NCBI GenBank assembly: GCA_022575985.1
Contig: JAKSXM010000107.1
Location: 2,294,001 to 2,358,000 of the forward strand
Direction: 5' to 3'
From: Anagrus nilaparvatae
Taxonomy: Eukaryota > Arthropoda > Insecta > Hymenoptera > Mymaridae
Length of the DNA: 64,000 bases
Shown: in pieces, positions 9,792 to 20,612 of the stretch
Position numbering within the stretch: position 1 is the stretch's first letter
Layout: every line of letters begins with the position of its first letter
Translations under genes and position numbers: made by a program
Notes under the pieces: generated by a model
Told to the model about the DNA's origin: nothing
The model's database searches: none
What the model saw: the letters and a program-made list of their open reading frames with translations, nothing else

Positions 9792-12593
9792 CTAATTATT
9801 TTTGCTTAACCATAATTTAATGTTTTGGATATTGCTTATTTTTTTACTATTATTTACTTTTATTTTTTCTTTCATATCAATAGGCAGCCTATTGAACATT
9901 GTTATTGCATTATAAAGGCTACTTTTTTGTCCCATTTTTCTTTTTTTACCTATAGGGGTTATTTTTCTAGTTCTATTTTGCTTTAGCTTGTACTTCTCTA
10001 TTAAATACTGAATTTTACTTTTAATGACTGTAATATAATATAGATTTTTTACTGATAACAATTTTCTGTACTCTTCTTCGAATTCTGGTAAATGTTTGTA
10101 CTTTTTGTATATGATTTTTTGTATTTTTTGTAGTACTGAGTTTAAAAGGTCTATATTGTTGTTATATGCACTGCCCCATGCCACCATGCCATACATCACA
10201 GTGGATTGTATAAGTGCATAGTATATTTCTAACGTTTGTTTGTAGTTTAGTACTCTACTCAGTTTCCGTATAATATAGGTATAAAAAGCTAAATTCTTTA
10301 CTGTTTTTTTTATTTGAGTTTCCCACCTTAGATTTGAATCTATTATGATACCCAGGAACTTGCTTTCAACAACCCTTTTAATCGTGTTCATTTCAATTTC
10401 AACCTTAAACTCTTTGGGTTGCGTAGATTTATATATGGAAAAAGTGGTATATTCTGTCTTTTCTATGTTTAGTAATAGTTTGTTCGTATTTAGCCAATCA
10501 TATATTCTCCCCATTTTGTGATTAGCGTCCCGTTCAACCTCTATCCAATTCTTTCCTCTACATATCACTGTTGTATCATCTGCAAACGATATGATATCAT
10601 TTTCAAATAGATACAACAGTTCATTTATGTATATAAGGAATAGTATTGGACCTAGGACTGACCCCTGTGGTACTCCTATCTCGACATTACATTCTTTACT
10701 ATAACAGTCATCTATTTTTACAATTTGCTTCCGATTTACTAGGTAACTTTTAATTATATTTTTTGTCTTTCCACGTATACCAATATTTTCTAATTTACTA
10801 TATAGTATGTTATGTTCAACCATATCGAATGCTTTTTGTAGGTCAAGGAATATTACCGCCATAGGGGTAGAGGTGTCTAGAGTTTCGTATATATTTTCAG
10901 TTAAGTAATCAATGGCCATACTTGTGTTGCAGCCTTCTCTAAATCCGTATTGTCTTTTTGCTAAAATTTCGTATTTTTCTAGGTAACTGACTATCCTAAC
11001 CTTTACTAGTTTTTCAAATATTTTTGACAGGTTTGATAAAAGAGCTATGGGTCTATAGTTTTTACATAGGTGACTATCACCAGTTTTGAATATTGGTGTA
11101 ATTATTGCAATTTTAAGGCTGTCAGGAAATACTTCAGTTTCTATAATTAAGTTAAAAATGTGAGCAATTGGTTTCGTTAAGTAGTTACTTAGGGTTTTTA
11201 GGGTTGCAACACTGATATTATCATTACCTGTTGCTTTTTTTACGTCTAGTAAATTTATGACTTTTTCGATTTCTTCAGTGCTAGTTTGTGAAAAAAATAT
11301 TGTATTTTCGTTTATTTTTGGGTTGTACTCTATGTTTGTGGGTTTAATTTTAGCAGTCAGTTTTTTTGCTATGTTTGTATAGTAATTGTTGAAAGTATTT
11401 GCTATGTCCTCTTTATTTATCAAAATTTGTTGATTTTCTGTAATTAAGTCTATTTTCTCATTTTTCTTTTTTGTATTTTTATTGTAAACGTTTTCAGTGA
11501 TAAATTCCCATAATTTTTTGGTATTGTTTATGTTTTCTACTTGTCTTTGTAAATTAATTTCTTTCGCTTTTTTTATCATTATTTTAAATATATATTGATA
11601 TTTTACAAATCTTTTTTTCTTTGTCCCATTTGTTGGATCATCTTTCCAAACTTTATATAGTTTTTGTTTTACTTTACTAGATTTTAATATACCTTTGGTT
11701 ACCCATTCATTTTTTGGTTCATTTTTACTTTTATTTTTTATTTTGACCCTTGAATCATTTTGAATTGCCATTATTTTTTTGATAAGCAAATTTGTTGCTT
11801 CATTTACGTTCCCTATTTGGTAAATTTCCCCCCAATTTGTGTTTATAGCTGATGTTAACATTTTTTTGTAATTAAATTTGTATAATTTTTTCTTATTCTC
11901 ATTTGGTATTGTATAATTTTGTATGCTGATAGCGGCCATGTAGTGATCTGTTATTTGGTTTTGAATATTATATGTTACCGCATTTTTGTTTTTTGACAGT
12001 CTATAAAAAATATGGTCTATGCAAGTACCACCGTTTTTGTTTGGTCTCGTTACCGTATTTATGCCGCTTACATACTCATTTTGAAGCATGTTCGTTAAAT
12101 ATTCTACTGATTCTTTATCTATTTCTAATATATTTATATTTATGTCACCTATAATTATGTGATTTTTTTGACTTTTTTTATCTTTTAAGTATTTTTTAAA
12201 TAATTTATTAAATTCATCTTTATTGACTTTTTGTGAGCTATACATGGCAGTTATCAGCAAATTATCATTTACTTTATTATTTTTACTTTGGTTTACACTT
12301 ATTTCTATTGCCTTAATTTTACCTATGTTTGTACTGTTTATTTTTGAACTTATATTATCCTTCACGTAAACAAGAACTCCATCGTTTTGATTGATATCAC
12401 CCTCGCTGTAGTGGTTGACGTAGCCTTCTATTTTGTATTCAGTTATACTGTGGATTTTTCTAGTTTCAGTGCATATTATTAAGTCAGGTTTGTACTTGAT
12501 TTCTATTATTTTTGTTAAAAGATTTTCGTGATTTGCATTTATGCCTCGAATGTTAGTGTGAAAAATATTGAAATTATTGTTGGTTTTTTCCAT
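9792..12593 (-). CDS. Endonuclease/reverse transcriptase polyprotein, CR1/L2-like
   Basis: Intact ORF of 933 residues if started at the ATG at 12593 (MEKTNNN); an in-frame GTG at 12641 lies upstream of it and a TAA at 12648-12650 closes the frame. The first 230 residues form an apurinic-like (EEP) endonuclease: FHTNIRGIN at the start, TETR, a GDININI block, and TDHYM near its end with the catalytic Asp-His pair. The reverse transcriptase follows: ATGNDNIS, NYRPIALLSNLSKIFEK, FLDLQKAFDMVEH, GVPQGSVLGPILF and the catalytic FADDTT. The product would nick the target site and copy the element RNA. The ORF is rich in Lys, Asn and Ile like its AT-rich surroundings. All key residues are present, so it may be active or very young. 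Confidence 0.9.
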   Translation of the reverse strand: MEKTNNNFNIFHTNIRGINANHENLLTKIIEIKYKPDLIICTETRKIHSITEYKIEGYVNHYSEGDINQNDGVLVYVKDNISSKINSTNIGKIKAIEISVNQSKNNKVNDNLLITAMYSSQKVNKDEFNKLFKKYLKDKKSQKNHIIIGDININILEIDKESVEYLTNMLQNEYVSGINTVTRPNKNGGTCIDHIFYRLSKNKNAVTYNIQNQITDHYMAAISIQNYTIPNENKKKLYKFNYKKMLTSAINTNWGEIYQIGNVNEATNLLIKKIMAIQNDSRVKIKNKSKNEPKNEWVTKGILKSSKVKQKLYKVWKDDPTNGTKKKRFVKYQYIFKIMIKKAKEINLQRQVENINNTKKLWEFITENVYNKNTKKKNEKIDLITENQQILINKEDIANTFNNYYTNIAKKLTAKIKPTNIEYNPKINENTIFFSQTSTEEIEKVINLLDVKKATGNDNISVATLKTLSNYLTKPIAHIFNLIIETEVFPDSLKIAIITPIFKTGDSHLCKNYRPIALLSNLSKIFEKLVKVRIVSYLEKYEILAKRQYGFREGCNTSMAIDYLTENIYETLDTSTPMAVIFLDLQKAFDMVEHNILYSKLENIGIRGKTKNIIKSYLVNRKQIVKIDDCYSKECNVEIGVPQGSVLGPILFLIYINELLYLFENDIISFADDTTVICRGKNWIEVERDANHKMGRIYDWLNTNKLLLNIEKTEYTTFSIYKSTQPKEFKVEIEMNTIKRVVESKFLGIIIDSNLRWETQIKKTVKNLAFYTYIIRKLSRVLNYKQTLEIYYALIQSTVMYGMVAWGSAYNNNIDLLNSVLQKIQKIIYKKYKHLPEFEEEYRKLLSVKNLYYITVIKSKIQYLIEKYKLKQNRTRKITPIGKKRKMGQKSSLYNAITMFNRLPIDMKEKIKVNNSKKISNIQNIKLWLSKNN

Positions 12594-12933
12594 TTTATTA
12601 TTATAATCTTCGATGTCTTCACATATGACTGTAATAAACACCCCCTCTTAATAAATCCTTTGAAATTTTAAAAAATAAACATTGCTCAGATATCAACAAT
12701 ATTATTTCTTAGTCTAAAAAAAGTTTTAACAGTGTACAGACACATAATTTTTGAATTTTATGTTTAAAATAATAAGTTTTATATATTTAAGTAATTTTTA
12801 AAAAATAGGAACATAAAAATATTTAAATGTCAAGTTAAGTTTTTTAAATGGTATGTAAAATATATATGTAATTCAAACATTTTAATGTAATATTTTGTAA
12901 AATTAAAAATTTATTTCTAAAAAAAATAAAGGT

Positions 12934-12968
12934 CCTGAAGAAGTTCTCAGATTGAGAATGAAATATTG
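12934..12968 (+). ncRNA. Hammerhead-like RNA core (Penelope-type)
   Basis: CCTGAAGA, one unpaired base, a six-pair stem (GTTCTC with GAGAAT, five-base loop) and GAAATATTG. CTGAAGA plus GAAA fits the conserved hammerhead core CUGANGA...GAAA. The same architecture with a different stem sequence occurs at 19109-19144 beside a Penelope-like ORF. Helix I and helix III were not resolved, so self-cleavage is unproven. The flanks carry no ORF; this may be the remnant of a Penelope-like terminus. Confidence 0.4.
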
Positions 12969-13853
12969 ACAAGAGTGAAAATCAAAGTTTTTTGAATTTT
13001 TCCTTATAATTTGTCCAGCAAGGTCGTTTAAAAAAAAAATTCTTTTTTTTTTCTTAGACTACACATGTAATACATTTTTATAAAAAAAAAAAATAGTTAT
13101 TCTATATAATTTCTGGAAAATTCTGGAAAAATCTATAATTTTCATTAGTTTGTTCAATAATTATTTAATAAATCAATGAAAAATAAAATACCCTGCCAAC
13201 TAGCTGGCACTGAGGTTCCTCAAACAATGGGCTGTAATCTTAATTTACAACAAATATTATTGATTACAACCATGCAATTATACATACATTTTTCGTTTTT
13301 AATAGCTGGTAAAGTAGATTATTAAGATCATTTTGTTATTAAAGTGAAAATTCTAGCGTCCATGGATTGTTAATGGATTTTAAATCATTTTTGCATAATT
13401 AAAAAGAGACAAATATAAAAAAAGCTAATTTTATTTTTTTTTATAAAATTTTATTTTATTAGATTATATAATTATCCCTTAATAATTAAAATATTGGGTA
13501 ACATGATTTTTTTGTTTTGTCAAAGAAATGGTTGGTAACGATGCGAAAATTACAAATATTCGCTCAATTATTATAAAAAGATAGGAGTTTTTACCAGAAT
13601 TTATAATAATTTCTTATCATTTATTTTCTCAGTGTACTTCTTGCATTTGACCAATCTTCCGCAACAATGATAATAATAATAATAATAATATTTTGTAAAA
13701 AAAAAAATAACTACATTAATTGCTTCAAGATTTTTAAATTGTTTGATTCTTTAAAAAATGCCAATATAACTTTTAAATCTTAATTTTAAAATGCAAACAT
13801 AACCATTTAATATTTTTAGGCTGTTTATTATTGTTTATAATTTCTATATATAT

Positions 13854-14791
13854 GTTACGGTTAGAGTCCGATCTCTGGCTAAAGCTAAGACTATCCGGTT
13901 AAAGCTAGCTTTAGCCAAGCCGTGTTGGCTAAAGTCCGATTCTCGACAATTTTTATTTTTTTGTTTAACATTAACCGGTATCGCTTGGTTAAAGCTAACA
14001 TTATTCAAGCGAGCTGGATAAAGCCCGATTCGTATAAAATTTAATACAATATAGTAACAAACCAACAAACATCTAGTAACTTTTTTTTAAAAAATTTTAT
14101 TATTTTACCGCTATCATATTTTTGTATTCAATTTTTAAATTTAAAATTTTTTAATATACAATTAGTCAATTAACTGTAATTTTATACAACACATATTGAT
14201 ACTTCAAAAATATCAGCTGAAAAGAAATCATTACGTCAGCTTGCAATAATGGAATCTAAATTTGGTGGTCAAGGTTTTCAAAGATGCAACTGCAAACAAG
14301 GTTGCAAAAATAATAAATGCAAGTGCAAGACAAGCGGGCTTAAATTTAACTCAAAATATCACAGTAGCTTATCATGTGCAAATAAATAATATTTAAAATT
14401 TTAATTTTTTTCAATTCATATTAATTAATTGTTTTTTTTTTTATTGACATGTAAATTAAAAAATTTATTCAAATGCAAATATTTATTTAGATTTTATTTA
14501 AAAATTTTATAAAATTTATTTAATTATATTATATTGTAAAATAAATAAAATTTTTTTTAAAAAAGTTACTAGATGTTTGTTGGTTTGTTACTATATTGTA
14601 TTAAATTTTATATGAATCGGGCTTTATCCAGCTCGCTTGGATAATGTTAGCTTTATCCAAGCGATACCGGTTAATGTTGAACAAAAAAATAAAAATTGTC
14701 GAGAATCGGACTTTAGCCAACACGGCTTGGTTTAAGCTAGCTTTAACCGGATAGTCTTAGCTTTAGCCAGAGATCGGACTCTAACCGTAAC
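13854..14791. mobile_element. 938 bp MITE with ~230 bp terminal inverted repeats
   Basis: The left arm begins GTTACGGTTAGAGTCCGATC and the right arm ends with its complement; the arms are nearly identical over about 230 bp (13854-14085 with 14560-14791). Flanks are TATATA on both sides, compatible with a TA-type target. The reverse-orientation sister copy of the host repeat (near 21960) lacks the insertion, confirming mobility. Between the arms is a short Cys-rich ORF. Confidence 0.85.
14249..14389 (+). CDS. 46-residue Cys-rich CXC-like peptide inside MITE
   Basis: The ORF reads RCNCKQGCKNNKCKCKTSG and continues to SLSCANK before the stop. The spacing C-x-C-x3-C-x4-C-x-C resembles the Cys-rich zinc-binding tails found in some transposase/integrase proteins and in CXC (TSO1-like) domains. 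The frame stays open upstream to 14180, so this may be the last exon or remnant of a larger protein from the autonomous parent of the MITE. No conserved catalytic domain remains. Expression is doubtful. Confidence 0.35.
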   Translation: MESKFGGQGFQRCNCKQGCKNNKCKCKTSGLKFNSKYHSSLSCANK

Positions 14792-15727
14792 ATATATATA
14801 TATATAATAAATAAACATAACAACGAGCAAAATAATCCATGGAAGTCAAAAAGAGGCAAGAATTCCATCACTCTTTCTTGTGTGTTATAATTTGTATCAA
14901 AATAAAAAAAAAATTGTGATCGGATACAAAAAATTACTATAAACTAAATTTCTAAAACTTGTACTCTCATTAAAATAAATTAGATATGTCCAAAACGAAA
15001 AATAGATTTGGTGTTTTATGTATTTTTTTGTGACGAAGATTTTAGAGAATAAAATTTTCAAAAAATTAATTATCAGATTCAAGATACCGAGTAAAAATCA
15101 TAATTTCAAATATAAGTAATTTCATGGAAATGAATGAGGTATTACATCCAAAATTAAAAAAAAAAAAAGTATTTTGAGATTTTTTTAACAAACAAATTTT
15201 TGGAAAAAGGAGTTAGGTATTCATTCGATAATTGTTTTGAAATATCACTGGTTACAATATTTTAAAATATTAGTACTTTCATAGAATAAAATGAGGTATT
15301 ACACCAAAAAAAAAAATAAATATTGCAATTTTTTTTATTTTTCTTTTTTTTTAATTTTGAGAAAAAAATTTTGAAAAAATTCAGTATCAGTTCCAAAAAA
15401 TTACTGTAAACGAGGTTCTTAAAACTAGAACTTCCATGGAAATAAATTAGGTACTACGTCCAAAAAGAAAAAAAAGTTTCGTATTTTTTGTATTTTTTTG
15501 TGAAAAAAATGTTAGAAAAAAAATTTTCAGAAAATTAAGTATCCGATTCAAAATATCATATGAAAACCATACTTTCAAATATAAGTACTTTCATGGAAAT
15601 AAATAAGGTATTACATCGAAATTAAAAAAAAAAAAAGTACCTCGAGCTTTTTTGGTGAAAAAATTTTTGAAAAAAAAATTAGGTCTTAATTCCATAATGT
15701 TTGTGAAATATCACCGATTACATACGT

Positions 15728-15739
15728 ACGTACACACAC

Positions 15740-15770
<31 letters not shown>

Positions 15771-15772
15771 TA
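15728..15772. repeat. (CA)n microsatellite within HINE-like copy 1
   Basis: An interrupted CA run. The equivalent position in copy 2 (18423-18469) is a TG run, so the microsatellite belongs to the element and is not chance. Confidence 0.85.
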
Positions 15773-15890
15773 CAGACTTTTTTTAAAAACCGGTTTTTTA
15801 GCTTCCTGGGGTCTCAAAACGTGCTTATATGCCAAAAGATAGAAAATCAAATTTTGACCTAACACAATGGTTCCTCTTTGAGGAACCAAA

Positions 15891-17279
15891 ACTCGAAAGT
15901 TGTATTTTAATCTACTATATTTGAAGAATTTATTGGAGAAAGCATGAAAGTTTGTGCCTTAGGCCTGTGAATTTTTACATTTGACAAATTAAAATTATAC
16001 GGTAATACGCACCTTGGGCCCTGTAAACCTACGTATTTGGTATATTATAACTTTGTATCACTTTACGATGAATTTTTGGTATATCTCTCTAAATCTCAGG
16101 TGATCAAAAGAATTTTCTGGTGATCTTAATAAATAGAAAAATTTGCGAGATATCTGTAGATCTCCGCAGATCACTTTTGATTTTCAGAGACACTGGAGAT
16201 TCAAATAAATCAAAAAAAAACTCCAGAGATCTGTGGAATAAAAAAAAAAAAATAAAAAAAATTAGAAATAATATTTAAAATCATTAAATGAAGGTATAAA
16301 GGGATAAATTTGAAATAAATTTGTTATTATTTTTAAATTTGAACTCTTTTAACTTTTTTAATTTTTTTTTTTTCATTTTCTGATAACAAATTAAGCAAAG
16401 TATCTTATAACGTTTGGTAGGTCAAAATTGATACCCTAATATTTGATATAAATAAATAATAAACCCTACATCCGATATTCGTAATAATGTCACATACGAC
16501 AGGTACCCACAGGTGCATTTCCGCTAATGCTGGTCTAGCACAATAGCGTGAGACCAAAAGTCAGCTATGACGTAAATTATAGGAGAGATTTATGTAACGT
16601 AAATTGTATAGATCCCACCTCGAGATTCTCAGAAATAATTAAGGGGATGTAGTGCAAAACGACGAAAGGTAAAAACCCACGAGGTTAAAATAACACGAAA
16701 ATTTTCATTCAGAAAATAATTTATAGTAAAAAAAAGACAAAGAAAAATTATAGATGCCTCCGATAACTGGACGTAACGAGACTGACGTTTTTTTGTATTG
16801 GACGTCTCCCCCCAAAATCCCGCAATATGGGCAGATTCAAATTAGATTATACATTGCTCTCCAGGCGCCCAAAATGTTCATTAGAATACCACCTTTCGAT
16901 TAGAGAACCATCATCGACTATCACTCATTATAGAATTGCCTTTTATCATACTGGTTACTTGATTTGTAGACTTATACTTTTATTAATCAATAAAGTGAAG
17001 TTATATATCAAATCATATTAGCTATCAGTTTTTTAAGTAAGTGACAATACTTCTGTAATTACGAATTTAGCCTCAGGTTAAGTTCATCTAGCTTAGAACC
17101 CGGATCATAAACAACTAGATCAACTGAACTAACGACATACCAAACTTAACTATATAAAATACCTGGGGTACTCATATCCCCAGGATGAACTTATATAATT
17201 AATATTTATATTTACGTATCCCGGTAAAACCTCAGGATACGTAAAAATCTCTTTTATTGAAAAATTGAGATAGATCACC
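15891..17279. other. Intergenic stretch with no recognised gene
   Basis: No ORF with family resemblance. At 16080-16220 several AGATCTC/AGATCAC words recur. From about 16640 to 17340 base composition is more even. The segment starts TGTAGTGC near 16645 and ends CCTACA near 17342, which is LTR-like, but I could not find flanking duplications, a second LTR or coding sequence. Confidence 0.4.
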
Positions 17280-17500
17280 AGTTATTTAGACGACAATAGA
17301 AATCGCTATTTATAGGGGCTTTATATTATAATAATACCTACACATAAAAATAAAATTTTAGGAATATTGTTGCTTTCGTTTAGGAGATACCACAGTATGG
17401 AGATACAAAGCTCCAAAATTGAATCCTTATACATTGCAAGCATAGGAGTCGAGTCAAAAAACATGGGTTTGAGATTTTCATTTACTGTCAACACCGAAAC
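17280..17500 (-). repeat. Dispersed repeat family E, left half
   Basis: Matches the reverse complement of 52220-52400 (shared AGATACAAAGCTCCAAA-like and CCTTATACATTGC blocks). In the copy at 52110-52400 the family is continuous. Here it stops at about 17503 and resumes at 24311-24440, so the intervening 6.8 kb is an insertion. Confidence 0.7.
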
Positions 17501-18189
17501 TGAACATTACACTGAGACAAATATTCCATTAGTTTAATAGGTTTGATTTCATTGAAATATAGCAATTAAATATTCTATTAAATTAATAGTATAGTTATTG
17601 AATCAATGAAATATTTCATTAAATTAATAATATTTTAAATTCAGTAATTTTAAACTGTACTGCGCAACTCGGAATTAACTGAGAGAGACGGCGCCACGGT
17701 ATACTTTAATATACAGAGTGTGTCTAGAAAGAGTTGACGATATGCATCTTGTCATTCATAGATTTAGAATGTTGATAATTATGATTTTCTTTCCATTTAA
17801 TTTCATCTTTGATACATAAAAAAATAAATAAATTAATTTTAAAAAAAAATTAAGTGTTTCTAATTTTTTTATTTAATTATGTATTTTTTTTCACAAATTT
17901 TATATTCACCTATACTTTTTTACTAATTTCTATTTTTAAACAAAATTTGAAAAATATTAAAACTAATTAAAAAAATGATATTCAATTATTTAAATTTAAT
18001 AATTTACTTTAAAATTTTGATATAATTGTTATAAGCAGATGTAGCTCTAGGAATATCACTCTCACAAGTCATAAAATTGACTTTCCTTTACTATATAAGA
18101 AACAAAATTACATTATATGACCCGAAGCGCGCGTTAAGACATATAAGCGAAACGAGGCGAATATATATATAATAAGCGAATACACGGAG

Positions 18190-18306
18190 CGAAGCCCAAC
18201 GACTATATTGCTGGAAGAATTATTCTCTTCGTCTATTTTACCGGTATACCAGTGATTTGCACGATGAAATTTTTTGATCAAGCGTTTTACAGGTTTAAGT
18301 TTTTTG
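18190..18306. repeat. Inner inverted arm, left
   Basis: Reverse complement of 23692-23993 once the Harbinger-like MITE at 23712-23892 is removed. It contains GGTATACCAGTGATTTGC and AAGCGTTTTACAGG. It supplies the empty site that defines the MITE's target duplication. Confidence 0.75.
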
Positions 18307-18418
18307 GTTCCTCAAAGAGGAACCATTGTGTTAGGTCAAAATTTGATTTTCTATTTTTTGGCATATAAGCACGTTTTGGGACCCCAGGAAGCTAAAAAAC
18401 CTGTTTTTAAAAAAAGTC

Positions 18419-18422
<4 letters not shown>

Positions 18423-18472
<50 letters not shown>

Positions 18473-18480
18473 TATGTATG
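18423..18480. repeat. (TG)n microsatellite within HINE-like copy 2
   Basis: A long uninterrupted TG run that mirrors the CA run in copy 1. It lies about 120 bp inside the terminal hairpin. Confidence 0.85.
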
Positions 18481-19108
18481 TAATCGGTGATATTTCACAA
18501 ATATTATGGAATTAAGACCTAATTTTTTTTTCAAAAATTTTTTCACCAAAAAATCTCGAGGTACTTTTTTTTTTTTTTGATTTGGATGTAATACCTCATT
18601 TATTTCCATGAAAGTACTTATATTTGAAAGTATGGTTTTTACATGATATCTCGAATCGGATACTTAATTTTCTGAAAATTTTTTTTCTAAAATTTTTTTC
18701 ACAAAAAAATACAAAAAATACAAATTTTTTTTTTCTTTTTGGACGTAGTACCTAATTTATTTCCATGGAAGTACTAGTTTTAAGAACCTTGTTTATTGTT
18801 ATTTTTTGGATCTGATACTTAATTTTTTCAAAATTTTTTTTGTCAAAATTAAAAAAATAGAAAAATTAAAAAAAATGCAATATTTTTTTTTTTTTTGGGT
18901 GTAATACCTCATTTAATTCTATGAAAGTACTAATATCTGAAAATATTATAACTAGTGATATTTCAAAACCATTATCGAATTAAAAAAAGTAAAACTAATA
19001 TTTTATTGACCAGAATTGGAGCTGAACTTAATTTTTTATTGTTTCAAATTATTTAAAATAAATAAAACAATACAAAATCATTTGATGTGTAACAATTTTT
19101 TTATTTCA

Positions 19109-19144
19109 CAATATTTCACCAACAAATCCGTTGGCCTCTTCAGG
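19109..19144 (-). ncRNA. Hammerhead-like RNA core in Penelope-like 3' region
   Basis: CCTGAAGA, one unpaired base, a six-pair stem (GCCAAC with GTTGGT, six-base loop) and GAAATATTG. Penelope-like elements are known to carry hammerhead ribozyme motifs. The stem differs at four paired positions from the motif at 12934-12968 while staying paired. Helices I and III are not evident, so activity is uncertain. Confidence 0.45.
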
Positions 19145-19414
19145 TGATCTGAATACAAAAATTATATAATTTTTTCTTAATTACTAATGAACAATATGAG
19201 AATTTAAAAACATTTTTATATTAACAATGTGTTAAACTTACATAAAAATACTTGTTTTTTTGAGCTATGCGACACTGGGTGCTGCCGACATGAGACTAAT
19301 TATTTTTTATTTTTTTAAAAAAATCTTTGAAAAGATCTTTATAAATGCATTAAATAGCCATATGTTTTTCATCATATTTCTTTAATATACGTATCAAATG
19401 TATTTGAATATTTA

Positions 19415-20612
19415 TTAACGTGGGACTATGACATTTTTGTATATAGAATTAAACGACCCGGCATTCTCATTTTCATTTATCGTATTATTAAATTTATTGA
19501 TATACACCGCTTCCGAAAATTTTCTTGTTCTAAAATCTGGTTCCGTGTCTAATATCACGATATTGTTAAAATCCATATTATGCAACAGTTTGCAATGATT
19601 AGGTATTGGTTTATCTAACTTTTTCTTGATGTCTTTCAAATGGCCCTCCATCCGTTTAAAAATTCTACGTTTAGTTTCACCAATATATGACACATCACAA
19701 TCCGCACAGTCTATTTTATAGACTACGTTGGTGCGATTAGAATTTTTTATATCGTCCTTTCCCTTTTTAATTATACACGAAAGATTATTATTATTGTAAG
19801 GAACTATTAGAAAATTGTATTTTCGTAATGTTCGGCTCATGCTATTAAATATGTTTGGTATGTAAGCTAATTTTATAATGTTTTTTTGTTTATATATTGC
19901 CGCATTTTGTTTTAAAATTTTTCCTCTATTCCTTAATTTATTAAAATTTATCCGTTTTTGTGCGTATTTTTTTATAAAATTTTCAGGATACCTATTAGCC
20001 TGTAATATTTCTTTAGTAATTCTTAGATTTTTTTCATGGAATTTTTTATCCGCTAATAATGTTGCATTATCAACCAAATTATATACCATGGCAATTTTTT
20101 GTTTGAACGGATGGTTACTCTGGTAGTGTAAAATACGGCCCGAATACGTACTTTTGTGATACCAATCACTTATTATACCATTATTGTTTCTAAGAATGGT
20201 GATGTCAAGATAATTAATACCATTTTGAGGATTTTCTATTTCTTTAGTGAATCGCAAATTGGGATTTATACTATTAAAAATATCTAACGTGTCATTAATT
20301 TTCTCATCCGGTACACACATTATAATGTCGTCAACATATCTGTAATAAAATAACGGTTTAAAATCTAATTTATTTAAAGCTGTAGTTTCCAAGTCATCCA
20401 TGACAATGTCCGAAAAAATTGTTGAGCACGGACTCCCCATAGGTGTACCCGAAATTTGTCTGTACGTTACGTTTTGAAATGTAAAATAAATATTATCAAA
20501 AAGCAATTCCGTTGCTTTGATTATTTCTACAAATGGCAAATGTGATCTTTTTGATAAGATTTCGAATCTTTTATATAGGCTTTCTAAGACATCATCTTTA
20601 GAAATGTTTGTA
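19415..20612 (-). pseudogene. Penelope-like RT (C-terminal half) with GIY-YIG endonuclease
   Basis: An open frame of about 400 codons on the minus strand. The RT part shows SGTPMGSPCS and the catalytic YYRYVDDII, followed by the INYLDITI block and the thumb-like YSGR...HPFKQKIAMVYNLVDNA stretch. The C-terminal part is a GIY-YIG nuclease with VYKI...VSYIGETKRRIFKRMEGH and a catalytic-type Glu further on. Such proteins nick the target and extend the primed end. The first dozen codons derive from the host repeat at the insertion junction, not from the element. The N-terminal RT motifs are lost, so the copy is non-functional although still open. Confidence 0.88.

Larger units (their letters stand above)
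9454..12650 (-). mobile_element. CR1/L2-like non-LTR retrotransposon, near-complete second ORF
   Basis: The element reads on the minus strand: an intact endonuclease-reverse transcriptase ORF, a 3' UTR of about 270 bp and the (AAT)n tail. No first ORF (gag-like) is visible upstream of about 12650, so it is either 5'-truncated or of an ORF1-less type. No clear target-site duplication was found. Confidence 0.85.
13191..15890 (+). mobile_element. HINE-like non-autonomous element, copy 1
   Basis: This unit is repeated in reverse orientation at 18307-22637. It starts CCCTGCCAACTAGCTGGCAC followed by GAGGTTCCTCAAA. It has a core of about five diverged units of about 160 bp (14.89-15.72 kb), then a CA microsatellite, and finishes with the hairpin GGTTCCTC-TTT-GAGGAACC. 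The 11-mer GGTTCCTCAAA occurs near both ends in opposite orientation. Sub-terminal inverted repeats, tandem core, microsatellite and terminal hairpin are the hallmarks of Helentron-derived HINE/DINE-1 elements. That classification is by structure only, and a MITE (13854-14791) is nested inside. Confidence 0.55.
18984..20612 (-). mobile_element. Penelope-like element, 5'-truncated
   Basis: Inserted into a core unit of the HINE-like element: the neighbouring unit at 21073-21100 shows the uninterrupted ATTATCGAATTAAGACCTAA site, which here is split at ATTA. The minus-strand insert holds an RT plus GIY-YIG ORF and about 430 bp of 3' sequence with a hammerhead-like core. Only the C-terminal half of the usual RT domain is left. 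Confidence 0.8.

Noticed and set aside
16645..17342. Possible 700 bp LTR (TGTAGTGC...CCTACA) with TATA-like and AATAAA words.
   Set aside because: No second copy, no target duplication and no neighbouring primer-binding site or coding region was found.
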